DNA from: Sphaerochaeta sp. UBA5849
GTDB lineage: Bacteria; Spirochaetota; Spirochaetia; Sphaerochaetales; Sphaerochaetaceae
NCBI GenBank assembly: GCA_002432715.1
Contig: DJGJ01000058.1
Span: 1-26,726, forward strand
Length of the DNA stretch: 26,726 nucleotides
Reading direction: 5' to 3'
The position numbers and the translations under genes are program-made. The notes below the pieces were generated by a model. The model ran no database searches. It saw only the letters and a list, made by a program, of their open reading frames with translations, and had not been told where the DNA came from. This document shows positions 1 through 7,760 of this stretch, piece by piece (within the stretch, counting starts at the first letter, position 1; every line of letters starts with the position of its first letter).

Positions 1-1
1 C

Positions 2-250
2 TCAAAACACCTGAGTACTTACGCTGGTTGAAAGATTGACGTTGAGGATGTTCGGGTCGAAGAGTTGGTTGCCCCCCGGCTTGATGGTGAGACTTCCCAT
101 GTGGGCAACAAGCTTGTTTGTATTCAGCGGGCTGAAACCTTGTTCAAAATAGAGGGGGTTCTTCGGCAACCAGGTAGCGGTGCTTTGTGCAGGAAGATGT
201 GCCGACAAAACCAAGAGACAAACAACAATACATGTCTGTACTTTTCCCAT
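2..250 (-). CDS. Short N-terminal paralogue of the secreted protein at 1441-2598 (probably truncated)
   Basis: An 82-residue reading frame with a stop (TGA) at 2-4. Residues 1-22 form a signal peptide (hydrophobic VVCLLVLSAHLPA followed by AQS). The rest aligns by eye with the N-terminus of the 385-residue protein at 1441-2598: PLYFE matches PIYLE, KLVAHMGSLTI matches GAKLGRFAI, and the following segment keeps the same spacing. The family is much longer, so this copy is either stopped early or frameshifted; its continuation lies outside the window. There is no Shine-Dalgarno, but a TTGTGC-17-TAGCAT promoter ends 6 nt before the ATG. It lies downstream of, and on the same strand as, another family remnant (363-907). 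Function unknown; exported if expressed. It may be a pseudogene. Confidence 0.45.
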   Translation of the reverse strand: MGKVQTCIVVCLLVLSAHLPAQSTATWLPKNPLYFEQGFSPLNTNKLVAHMGSLTIKPGGNQLFDPNILNVNLSTSVSTQVF

Positions 251-256
251 ATACGA

Positions 257-285
257 ATGCTACAGGAGAAGTAGAAATTGCACAA
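257..285 (-). promoter_or_regulatory. Putative sigma70 promoter of the 2-250 reading frame, leaderless geometry
   Basis: On the minus strand, TTGTGC (285-280), a 17-nt spacer and TAGCAT (262-257) are followed by 6 nt and then the ATG at 250. Transcription would start at about the start codon. No Shine-Dalgarno is present. The -10 is only a moderate match, so this is an inference. Confidence 0.35.
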
Positions 286-362
286 GAGCAATTTTCTGGG
301 CTGTTTTTCGTCAGTACGTCCCCGTAATTATAAAGAGGAGAATCAATTACTTGCATCATATC

Positions 363-907
363 CTACAGTGGGGTGATGGTTGCAGTAATAGTATCAAAAT
401 AAGTTCCTGCGACTGCCTGTTCGGCTATGGCCTGACTGATAAGCGGGATCCGGATACTTATGTCCTTTGTATTGATATTGATCTTGTCCAAGCTCAACCA
501 TTCATAGGATACAGCAGGTTTGATGGGAGTGTGTACGGTATGTAATATATAAACCCGGGAGAAGCATCCTTGAGCTGCAGGCGGAAATAGTCTGTTGTAT
601 CGTTGGCACCGGTAAACGACACCTTCACCTTGTAGTCATGTTTGTTGGGGTCCGTATTTGCCAACTGTAAATGTGCCGTTGCTATGAATATATTGTTCGT
701 GAATGCCTCGGTGAGGATGAAATCGGGCTTTTCCAGAATGGAAAGGTCATACCGGGTATAATAGATGGGAGGACCGTACAGTAGAGGAGCCGGTACTGTG
801 GTTCCGTTTGCCAAAAAGGGGGTGGGAACAGATGGAGGATCGCCATTCGTCGGAATAATCTGCCCGTTTACTGGGATATAATCATAGCGATTCGAATTGG
901 TTGTCTT
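363..907 (-). pseudogene. Frameshifted, 5'-truncated remnant of the secreted beta-rich protein family
   Basis: An open frame runs on the minus strand from 907 (just after a TAA at 908-910) to a TGA at 494-496. Its homology to the 385-residue protein at 1441-2598 then continues in another frame to a TAG at 363-365. Matches include ILTEAFTNNIFIATAHLQL with DLEEAYGGNRATINQAQLT, and FTGANDTTDYFRLQL with FTDTSTATTFQLFP. In the second frame, YEWLSLDKININTKDISI matches HWQSLNPGMNTKDLKV, and GTYFDTITATIT matches GSYTGTITVTIT. The total open length (545 nt) is not a multiple of three, which fits a single indel between about 494 and 560. The signal peptide and first half are missing. It is either a decayed paralogue or a silent donor copy. 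Confidence 0.7.
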
Positions 908-1440
908 TTATTAAGTGACGAAAGTTATATATAGTATAAAAATAGGTAATTGTATACAATGGAAATTGACAGCAAATAGACACTTTGTCTGCTAAGATTG
1001 TTTCCTATTTTGCTGCATATAACTATCAATGGGAAATGAATGACCTGCTCTCCCAACGTTTTTAAAAGGGATTCTCTTGTTGTCGGTTAGAGAGTATCAA
1101 GGGGGATAATGATAACCGTGATTCCTGCCTATACATCGAAGAAATGGCCGCAGGAAGACCTGCATTCAGAATGCAAAGCAAGAAAAGGAGAAGTACTGTA
1201 TATTGATATCTTCTCATAGTAGTACGTCAAGATATGTCATAATTGACATGACAAGTGATTGCCTACTACTTCTTTAAGACAACCTAATCTACGTAAGAAA
1301 CAGGAGTCATAGATTCTCTTTTACAAAGTAATTGTGTTGGGTTGGACATCCATATGCTAAATGTTGTATAATCTTAAGTCTAGTAAACATCGGTTGGCAT
1401 GTTGGCGCTTCTCATTGATGACTAGAGGATTTTTACACAT
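908..1440. other. AT-rich spacer without a gene, with several inverted repeats
   Basis: I see no credible gene in this 530-nt stretch between the family remnants (minus) and the intact copy (plus). It is visibly more AT-rich than its surroundings. It holds a perfect 12-bp palindrome (ATTGTATACAAT, 949-960), an inverted repeat ATGTCA-4-TGACAT (1234-1249) nested inside AGTAGTA (1218-1224)/TACTACT (1264-1270), and the probable promoter of the downstream gene (1342-1372). The 78-residue frame at 1361-1597 is an out-of-frame shadow of that gene. Confidence 0.5.
1342..1372 (+). promoter_or_regulatory. Putative sigma70 promoter for the secreted protein gene at 1441
   Basis: TTGGAC (1342-1347) and a perfect TATAAT (1367-1372) are 19 nt apart, about 70 nt upstream of the ATG at 1441. 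The -10 is ideal; the spacer is 2 nt long of optimum. Confidence 0.45.
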
Positions 1441-2598
1441 ATGTCATATTATAAGCATCGAACTTTCAGTGTATTGCTTCTCATGGTTTTCCTGTCTGCT
1501 TTTTTGGCAGCAGGGCCTACGGTTACTGCGACCTATACAGCGCAATCGCCGATCTATCTGGAAATTTCGCCGGGTGTATTCACCCATCCTACAGTAATCG
1601 GTGCGAAGCTCGGCCGGTTTGCCATAACATCACCAAACAACAAAATATACACGCCTGCTTTCGTCAATACCGGAGAAGTTGCAGAGAATATCCAGTTGAC
1701 CGGTTTGTACAAGAATTGGGAGGGCGGAGCCTATTATACCAAGACGGATTTGAATTTCAAGGTGATCAGCGTAGCCTATCCTTCAGGGCTTGGCGGTACG
1801 CCCATACTGCAAACCATCTATGGCGGGCGGTGGCCGGTTATCAGTTGGAATGCTGTGACCATTACTGCAAACCCCTTTTATGTTGATTTGTACCTGGTCA
1901 ATACCAACAGTGTCAATCCCAACAGCGCTGCTACGCTGAATTCGAACGGCCAGTATTACCGTCTGGATACTCCCTATACCTTTACAACCAGCTTCAACCC
2001 GATTTTCAGTTTGGCGGTTGCCGATAATCCGAATACCGATGTAGGCACCTATGCACCAGGCAACGGTGAAACGATAACATCAGCTGGTTCCTATGTAGTC
2101 ACCAACGGGTTGGCGGGGCCTAATGTCACTCCGATTCTCGATTCAGGAAGCATGACAGCTCCGGACGGTAATGGGTTCTACTACGGCGACGGTCCGACTC
2201 TTCCCTCGTTTGCGTTCGCATTCACGCACGCAAGTGTGAGTTTTGATTTGGAAGAAGCCTATGGAGGGAACAGGGCGACGATCAACCAAGCGCAACTTAC
2301 TGTGATAAACGGAGTTGCTGGTACTCTGTACTCGCAAATGCTGACGTTCACCGACACCAGTACAGCGACCACCTTCCAGCTTTTCCCCACTGAAGGGTCA
2401 GGCCAGCCCATAGAGTATCAGCTTTTCCTTGGAGCAGACCAGATTACCAAGGGAAGCCCGATTCATTGGCAGTCGCTGAATCCGGGGATGAATACCAAGG
2501 ACTTGAAAGTCGGGGGCATTGTTGAGTCGGATGTGGCCGCCAAAGTCAGCGGCTCCTATACGGGCACCATCACGGTGACCATCACCAACCCGAATTAG
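1441..2598 (+). CDS. Secreted beta-rich protein of unknown function (intact family member)
   Basis: 385 residues. Residues 1-24 form a signal peptide (SVLLLMVFLSAFLAAG); there is no lipobox cysteine, so the mature protein is probably periplasmic or surface-exposed. The mature part is rich in Thr, Ser, Asn, Gly, Tyr and Pro, poor in Lys and without Cys, as in beta-sandwich surface proteins. The C-terminus GSYTGTITVTIT resembles the last strand of pilin- or coat-like beta domains, but I cannot assign a known family. AGAGGA (1424-1429) lies 11 nt before the ATG and serves as ribosome-binding site. Two degraded relatives lie on the opposite strand upstream, so the family has been duplicated here. 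The stop overlaps the stop of the convergent helicase gene by 4 nt. Confidence 0.8.
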   Translation: MSYYKHRTFSVLLLMVFLSAFLAAGPTVTATYTAQSPIYLEISPGVFTHPTVIGAKLGRFAITSPNNKIYTPAFVNTGEVAENIQLTGLYKNWEGGAYYTKTDLNFKVISVAYPSGLGGTPILQTIYGGRWPVISWNAVTITANPFYVDLYLVNTNSVNPNSAATLNSNGQYYRLDTPYTFTTSFNPIFSLAVADNPNTDVGTYAPGNGETITSAGSYVVTNGLAGPNVTPILDSGSMTAPDGNGFYYGDGPTLPSFAFAFTHASVSFDLEEAYGGNRATINQAQLTVINGVAGTLYSQMLTFTDTSTATTFQLFPTEGSGQPIEYQLFLGADQITKGSPIHWQSLNPGMNTKDLKVGGIVESDVAAKVSGSYTGTITVTITNPN

Positions 2599-4613
2599 CC
2601 GCTGTTCCTGGCGGCAAGCCGTTCCCTGAGCAACCTGAGCTTGTCCACCACCTGCTCGGATGAGAGCTGCTTGGCCGGGTCTTCTTCCTCAAAGAGGGCC
2701 TTGGGAATCTCCTCAAGAAAGCGTGAGGGGAGGCTGGTCACTTCGTCATGGCCTTTTTTACGCTTCTCACAACTGCTGATGATCAACGACCTTCGGGCAC
2801 GGGTGATCGCCACATAGAAGAGGCGTCGTTCCTCATCGATGTTGGCCGGATCATCCTCGATCGCCCTGGCATGGGGGATGTATTGGTCCTCAACCCCTGC
2901 CAAGTACACCGTGTCGAACTCAAGACCCTTGGACGCATGGATGGTCATCAGGGCAATCTTGCCTGCATCCTCTTGGGGATTGCTCTCCTTGCCTGCAAGG
3001 CTGATGCGGTTCAGATAATCAAATATGGAGGCCTTTGCATTTTCGGGATTGCGTTCCCAACGGGCTAGCATATCGCAAAGCATGGTAATACCCTTCATCT
3101 TGTAGGCAACCACGTTCTCGTTATCCGGATATTCGGCTTCAAGATATGCCTTGTACCCGATTTCCTGAATCAGGGTGCGAAGCACCATGTTGCGTTGCGT
3201 CCGTGTCTCAAAGAGTTGATGATGATACTCCTCAATAAGGGATGCAAAGCGTTTGAGCGTTTTCTGCATTCCTTCCTTGATTTGGCCATCGGTGGCGATG
3301 GACATCAAGGACAAGGCACTATAGAGCGAGCAGTGATGGTCGTCTGCTACTTTGCGCATTTTCTCAAGTGTCGTACGCCCTATGCCACGCCTTGGGGTAT
3401 TTATCACCCTGAGCAGGTTGATATCATCATCCTGATTGGCAATGACCTTCAGATAACTGACAATATCGCGAATTTCCTTTCGGTCAAAGAAACTTTGCCC
3501 GCCGGTAACCTGTGAAGGAATACCCCGTTCGGTGAACTTGGTTTCCAAGGTGTCGATGAGGCTGTTGGTTCTCACCAATACCCCGAAGTCAGAGAATGGC
3601 TTGTCCTCTTTCTTATGAGTCATCAGAATTTCATCGGCAATGACCGATGCTTCATCATCATCGTTGGCGGGGTGGATCAAGCGAATCGAGGAGCCCTTGC
3701 CGCTGTCGGTCCACAGCCTCTTCTCCTTTCGCATCTGGTTGTTGACAATCAGCGAGTTTGCAGCCTCCAGGATGGTCCCTGTTGAACGATAGTTGCGCTC
3801 GAGCTTGACTTCAAGGCGTTCGGGAAAATCCCGTTCGAACATCACCAGGTTCTCGTAGTTCGCCCCTCTCCAGCTGTAGATGCTCTGATCGTCGTCACCG
3901 ACGACGCACAGGTTGCGGCTCTCTTGGGCCAGGGACTCGACCATGCGGTACTGGGAAAGGGAAGTGTCCTGGAACTCATCAACCAGGATATGGGTGAAAC
4001 GATTTCGCAGAGCCTGAAGCACTTCGGGCTTTTTTTCGAACAAATCGAGCGGTTTCATGATCAGGTCGTCAAAGTCGACTGCATTGTACGCTTTCAGATG
4101 CTTTTCATATTCGCTATAGAGATTGCGGATCTTGTCCGAAGCATTCGCACCGAAAACCTTGCGCTTTGTCTTTATGTCACTGAAGAGGGTGGAGAGCTCA
4201 TAGAGGTCGAAGGACTCAACCACATAGTCGAGATTCTGGATTACTTCCTTGATCAAGGCCATGCGGTCGTTGGAATCGTAGATGGTGAAGTTGTTCTTGA
4301 AGCCGAGATGCTGGATGTATTGTTTCAACACTCCCATACCGAAGGAGTGGAAGGTTGTGGCCGTCAACTTTTTCAGCGGAAGATTTGTAAGCGACCGTAT
4401 ACGGTCCCCCATCTCGCTTGCCGCCTTGTTGGTGAATGTCAGGGCGAGTATCGCCTCTTCCTTGATGCCGTTTTGCAGCATATTGGCAATTCGATACGTG
4501 AGCATGCGGGTCTTCCCGCTGCCGGCGCCTGCTATGACAAGCAGCGGCCCATGCAGTGTTGCAGCAGCCTTGTACTGCTGTTCATTGAGTTCCTTGGCTA
4601 AATCGAAATACAT
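2595..4613 (-). CDS. UvrD/Rep/PcrA-family superfamily 1A DNA helicase
   Basis: 672 residues, close to E. coli Rep (about 670). ATP-dependent 3'-5' DNA helicase of the repair/replication-restart class. All SF1A motifs are present in order: Walker A GAGSGKT (29-35), motif Ia LTFTNKAASEM (58-68), Walker B VDEFQDTS (211-218), motif III GDDDQSIYSWRGA (239-251), motif IV LERNYRST (271-278), motif V TIHASKGLEF (557-566) and motif VI RRLFYVAITRAR (596-607). It is shorter than typical PcrA/UvrD, so I do not choose between rep, pcrA and uvrD. It is the last gene of a four-gene minus-strand operon. The ribosome-binding site GAGGT overlaps the stop of the upstream membrane protein, which suggests coupled translation. 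Confidence 0.95.
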   Translation of the reverse strand: MYFDLAKELNEQQYKAAATLHGPLLVIAGAGSGKTRMLTYRIANMLQNGIKEEAILALTFTNKAASEMGDRIRSLTNLPLKKLTATTFHSFGMGVLKQYIQHLGFKNNFTIYDSNDRMALIKEVIQNLDYVVESFDLYELSTLFSDIKTKRKVFGANASDKIRNLYSEYEKHLKAYNAVDFDDLIMKPLDLFEKKPEVLQALRNRFTHILVDEFQDTSLSQYRMVESLAQESRNLCVVGDDDQSIYSWRGANYENLVMFERDFPERLEVKLERNYRSTGTILEAANSLIVNNQMRKEKRLWTDSGKGSSIRLIHPANDDDEASVIADEILMTHKKEDKPFSDFGVLVRTNSLIDTLETKFTERGIPSQVTGGQSFFDRKEIRDIVSYLKVIANQDDDINLLRVINTPRRGIGRTTLEKMRKVADDHHCSLYSALSLMSIATDGQIKEGMQKTLKRFASLIEEYHHQLFETRTQRNMVLRTLIQEIGYKAYLEAEYPDNENVVAYKMKGITMLCDMLARWERNPENAKASIFDYLNRISLAGKESNPQEDAGKIALMTIHASKGLEFDTVYLAGVEDQYIPHARAIEDDPANIDEERRLFYVAITRARRSLIISSCEKRKKGHDEVTSLPSRFLEEIPKALFEEEDPAKQLSSEQVVDKLRLLRERLAARNSG

Positions 4614-4619
4614 GATACC

Positions 4620-5102
4620 TCAGATTCGTTTGATGAACACCGAATCGATTCCTACCCCAAGGGCTACCAGAGAGGTGACAATCAGACCGGCGACGATGAC
4701 TCCGCCGAATACTGCCATCATGGTCTTTCGCTTGTCAAGGCCTAAAATCCAGGAACCCAGGGTTCCCGTCCAAGCCCCGGTGACCGGAAGCGGCACCGCT
4801 ACAAAGAGTAAAATGCCCCAATACCCGTACTTGTCGACTTTCGCACTGATCTTGTGCTGAGCTCTCGCTACAAATCGATCAAAAAAGGAGGCATACCAGT
4901 GCCAATGCTTGTAGAAAATTGTATGGAAGGTCGCCAAAAAGGTATAAGCGATCGGAGCCACCATAGCGTTGACGAGAATGCACAGCGGGGTGGCAAGAAA
5001 CAACGGAACGTCATTGAAATAGGCATAGGGAATAGCTCCTCTGAGCTCACTGATGGGCAGAAGGGAGAGCAGGATGCTGACAAGCAATGTGGATGGATCC
5101 AT
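4620..5102 (-). CDS. Small multidrug export-like membrane protein (Sm_multidrug_ex, COG2426)
   Basis: 160 residues with about four hydrophobic segments (near 5-20, 30-55, 93-115 and 125-150). The N-terminal PISELRGAIPYA and the central YGYWGILLFVAVPLPVTGAW segment, with Pro-Leu-Pro and Gly-Ala-Trp, are typical of the putative small multidrug export family (PF06695), as I recognise it. Transport activity is poorly established for this family, so the name should not be taken as a substrate assignment. AAGGA lies 7 nt before the ATG. It sits 11 nt downstream of the DUF362 gene and 6 nt upstream of the helicase, inside one operon. Inner membrane. Confidence 0.85.
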   Translation of the reverse strand: MDPSTLLVSILLSLLPISELRGAIPYAYFNDVPLFLATPLCILVNAMVAPIAYTFLATFHTIFYKHWHWYASFFDRFVARAQHKISAKVDKYGYWGILLFVAVPLPVTGAWTGTLGSWILGLDKRKTMMAVFGGVIVAGLIVTSLVALGVGIDSVFIKRI

Positions 5103-5113
5103 ATGACAATCCT

Positions 5114-6232
5114 TTAGGAGGAAATTTCTTCATCGACTGCGATGGCTGAAGCCGGACAGACCTCATGGCAACAATAACAACGGATGCAGGCGCTTGGGTC
5201 GATGATGATGCGTTTCTGTTCCATCGTCAAGGCATTGGCCGGGCAGATTTCGATGCATTTGCGGCACTGGATGCAGGGATCTGGAAGGAAGACAGGGGCT
5301 TTGCGCTCTTTCTTGACCTTCCTGCGAATGTACTTGCTGAATACAAACGGGATAATGAGGGAGCGGAAGAAACGGGTTCGCTTTTGCATCTCGATGCGCA
5401 AAAAATCGGGTTGGACCAAATCCTCGGCATTCAAGTTGGGATACCGGGTGGGAGCAGAGCCAAGGCCTCTTCTCAGTCCTTCGGCTATGATGGGGATGCT
5501 CTTGGGGTCATAGCCCATGATCACAGCCTGTGCATAATCGAGAGCGAGTGCATCGCAGCTGGCAAGCAAAAGTCCCATATGCCGCGGCCTGCCGTTGGCG
5601 GGGCCCGGGCCTTCCATGCCGATGATGCCGTCCATCAGGCTGAACGAAGGCTTTACCACGGCAGCAATTCCCACCATCAGGGAGGCAAATTGCTGCCGTG
5701 TCGGGAACTGGACATGACAGGGACTCTTGAAGAGATTGGGGACCAGCCCGAAGAGGTTCTTCACCGCCCCGGTGGTGTACATGAGTTGGTGAGTCTTGAA
5801 CTTTGGCAGTGAAAATACCATGTCCACCTCGTCCAGAATGGAAGCAAGGGGAAGCTTCTTGCCCCGGGTGTAGGGGATGGTCGTCATATTGGGCTGCTTG
5901 GTGAAATCGACCCATTGCACCCCCTCTTCGGTGCATACGCGGTATATGCCGCTTGCCTTGGGTAGGAACGAGGGTTTTTGCAGGCCGGGTGAGTCACCGA
6001 CCAGGATCCTTTGTGCCCCCTTCTCCTTGAGCAGCCGGATCACCGAGCGCAGCACCTGTGAATGGGTGGTGATCGAGCGGTCCTCTTTGGCATCGGAGAG
6101 AATATTGGGCTTGAGCAGAATGCATTTGCCCTCTACAGCAGGCATACCGCCCAGCAGACACGCTTCTTTTACGGCAGCATCGACCAATATGGGGTCATAG
6201 CTTTCACAACGGACAATGGCGACAGAGCTCAT
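5114..6232 (-). CDS. DUF362 protein with C-terminal 2x[4Fe-4S] ferredoxin domain
   Basis: 372 residues. The N-terminal about 300 residues are a DUF362 domain (KPNIL and GDSPGLQ near the start, then SLPKFKTHQLMYTTGAVKN). The C-terminus carries two ferredoxin motifs: CIQCRKCIEICP (Cys 320, 323, 326, 330) and CIRCYCCHEVCP (Cys 349, 352, 355, 359, plus an extra Cys 354). It should bind two [4Fe-4S] clusters and take part in electron transfer; the substrate is unknown. The frame is open to 6253, but I place the start at 6232: an AGGAGG lies 5 nt before this ATG, and the ATG overlaps the upstream TGA as ATGA. Cytoplasmic; no signal peptide. Confidence 0.9.
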   Translation of the reverse strand: MSSVAIVRCESYDPILVDAAVKEACLLGGMPAVEGKCILLKPNILSDAKEDRSITTHSQVLRSVIRLLKEKGAQRILVGDSPGLQKPSFLPKASGIYRVCTEEGVQWVDFTKQPNMTTIPYTRGKKLPLASILDEVDMVFSLPKFKTHQLMYTTGAVKNLFGLVPNLFKSPCHVQFPTRQQFASLMVGIAAVVKPSFSLMDGIIGMEGPGPANGRPRHMGLLLASCDALALDYAQAVIMGYDPKSIPIIAEGLRRGLGSAPTRYPNLNAEDLVQPDFLRIEMQKRTRFFRSLIIPFVFSKYIRRKVKKERKAPVFLPDPCIQCRKCIEICPANALTMEQKRIIIDPSACIRCYCCHEVCPASAIAVDEEISS

Positions 6233-7017
6233 GCCGTCCTCCTGATCAAACAAATATAGAGCGGGCCCCTTCCTTGCGCCATATCAGGCAGGATGATGGA
6301 GCCATGACGACAGCTTTCACCATAGGGCGCAGCAGCAGGCTCGATGGCAAAGCGTCCATCCCGTTTTTCGAACAGCTTGTCGACAACCAACTCGTTCTCC
6401 AAGGGATTGATCGAACAGGTGCTGTACAGAATACAACCACCCACTTTCACTGCCTCCAAAGCGGAAGCAAGCATCGCAAACTGCTGGATGGCCAAGTGTT
6501 TCGGCCTTGATGCAGACCAAATCGCCAAGGCTTTGGGATCGGAGAGGACATGACGTTCGCTTGAGCAGGGAGCATCGAGCAGAATGCGGTCATACCTGTT
6601 CTGCTCATGCAGCGACCACCGGGATGCATCATGGCCCGTAACGGTGATGCGGCTGTGCACCTCATCCGGTAAATGCTCCCTCAGCACGACTTTCAAACGT
6701 CCCCTTCGCGTAGCCGACCGGTCATTGGCAACCAGGGTGCCGTTTTTCTTCAATGAAGCGGCAAGGACCAGCGACTTGCCCCCGGGAGCGGCGCACATAT
6801 CCAGCACCGCATCGCCGTCCTGTACATCCAGGAGCTTGGCGGCAATGATGGAAGCCTCATCCAGATAGTAACTCTGTCGCAATCCGTCGCTGAAGGCAAC
6901 CGGTTTCCGCTCGACAAGCAACGCCTCCTTGAGGGTATTCCACCGACTTTGATAAATCTGTGCATAGTAGGACTCGAACGCATCGCCGCCTTGCTGTTTA
7001 CCCTTCTGTTTGGCCAT
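6229..7017 (-). CDS. NOL1/NOP2/Sun (RsmB/RsmF-like) RNA cytosine-C5 methyltransferase
   Basis: 262 residues; uses S-adenosylmethionine to methylate C5 of cytosine in RNA, probably rRNA or tRNA. Seen: SAM-binding motif I VLDMCAAPGGKS (71-82), motif IV LLDAPCSSERHV with the release cysteine (Cys 151) and motif VI LYSTCSINPLENE with the nucleophile (Cys 201). It lacks the N-terminal NusB-like domain of RsmB and any C-terminal PUA domain, so the target is uncertain. The frame is open to 7086, but that would run into the divergent ccdA gene. The ATG at 7017 has a well-placed promoter (TTCACA-17-TACAGT) ending 6 nt upstream and no Shine-Dalgarno, which suggests a leaderless mRNA. First gene of the operon; its stop overlaps the next start by 4 nt. 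Confidence 0.88.
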   Translation of the reverse strand: MAKQKGKQQGGDAFESYYAQIYQSRWNTLKEALLVERKPVAFSDGLRQSYYLDEASIIAAKLLDVQDGDAVLDMCAAPGGKSLVLAASLKKNGTLVANDRSATRRGRLKVVLREHLPDEVHSRITVTGHDASRWSLHEQNRYDRILLDAPCSSERHVLSDPKALAIWSASRPKHLAIQQFAMLASALEAVKVGGCILYSTCSINPLENELVVDKLFEKRDGRFAIEPAAAPYGESCRHGSIILPDMAQGRGPLYICLIRRTA

Positions 7018-7023
7018 GAACTG

Positions 7024-7052
7024 ACTGTACCAAGTTTTAGGCCTCTTGTGAA
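7024..7052 (-). promoter_or_regulatory. Putative promoter of the RNA methyltransferase operon (leaderless)
   Basis: On the minus strand, TTCACA (7052-7047), a 17-nt spacer and TACAGT (7029-7024) are followed by 6 nt and the ATG at 7017. Its -35 lies on the same bases as the -35 of the divergent ccdA promoter. Confidence 0.45.
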
Positions 7053-7074
7053 CCTTTTTGAGGTGTGCTATGCT
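7046..7074 (+). promoter_or_regulatory. Putative promoter of ccdA-tlpA (leaderless)
   Basis: TTGTGA (7046-7051), a 17-nt spacer and TATGCT (7069-7074) end 5 nt before the ATG at 7080. A GAGGTG at 7059-7064 is too far (15 nt) to be a good ribosome-binding site for that ATG. The -35 is shared, on the opposite strand, with the divergent methyltransferase promoter. Confidence 0.45.
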
Positions 7075-7079
7075 CAGCC

Positions 7080-7751
7080 ATGGCATATTTCACCGCATTT
7101 TTGGAAGGAATCATCAGTTTTATCAGTCCCTGCATTCTTCCCATCCTGCCGCTTTACTTCTCCTATCTGGCAGGTGGCGTCGCCCAGAAGGAAGAACAGA
7201 ACGGTGTGCTGTTGAAGAACAGCATTGCGTTTGTCATCGGCTTCACCATTCTGTTTGTGACACTCGGTGCTGCATCCACTACCGTGGGCAAGTACTTGAG
7301 TATGCACTTGTCCACGCTTAATCGCATAGGAGGGGTGCTTGTCATTCTTTTCGCCCTCAATAATCTGGGTTTTGTTCTCATACCGGCTCTCAACAACAAC
7401 CACAAGTTCCAGTTGAAGAGCTTGAAAAATATGAACATCCCCAAATCCATGCTGTTCGGGTTGGTGTTTGCGATCGGATGGACGCCTTGCGTGGGCCCGC
7501 TGTTGGGTTCAGCCCTGATGATGGCGGCCAACGCCGAGCTGGTGCACAAGGGCATGCTGACTCTCTTCTTCTATGCGATGGGCCTGGCTATTCCCTTCCT
7601 CTTCTCAGCCTTGCTGCTCGATCAGATGGAAGGAGTCTTTGCGGCGATCAAGAAACACGCAAAGCTCATAACCATCATAAGCGGACTGTTCCTCTTGGTC
7701 TTCGGCGTTGTCCTGACCCTTGGATTCAACCCGGCCGCACTATTTCTCTAG
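7080..7751 (+). CDS. ccdA: CcdA-family thiol-disulfide electron carrier of the inner membrane
   Basis: 223 residues with about six transmembrane segments. CcdA proteins carry electrons from cytoplasmic thioredoxin to periplasmic thiol proteins. The two redox cysteines are in the characteristic places: SFISPCILP (Cys 18, first helix) and GWTPCVGP (Cys 137, fourth helix). The length fits CcdA, not full-length DsbD. An in-frame GTG at 7065 would add five residues; I prefer the ATG at 7080 because family members begin just before the first helix and because of the promoter position. The next gene (9 nt downstream) is a membrane-anchored thioredoxin, the expected electron acceptor. Confidence 0.9.
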   Translation: MAYFTAFLEGIISFISPCILPILPLYFSYLAGGVAQKEEQNGVLLKNSIAFVIGFTILFVTLGAASTTVGKYLSMHLSTLNRIGGVLVILFALNNLGFVLIPALNNNHKFQLKSLKNMNIPKSMLFGLVFAIGWTPCVGPLLGSALMMAANAELVHKGMLTLFFYAMGLAIPFLFSALLLDQMEGVFAAIKKHAKLITIISGLFLLVFGVVLTLGFNPAALFL

Positions 7752-7760
7752 GAGCCTATC

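Noticed and set aside
7018..7086. Longer N-terminus of the RNA methyltransferase (start at 7086)
   Set aside because: It would overlap the divergent ccdA start and cover both predicted promoters; the added residues do not look like the family.
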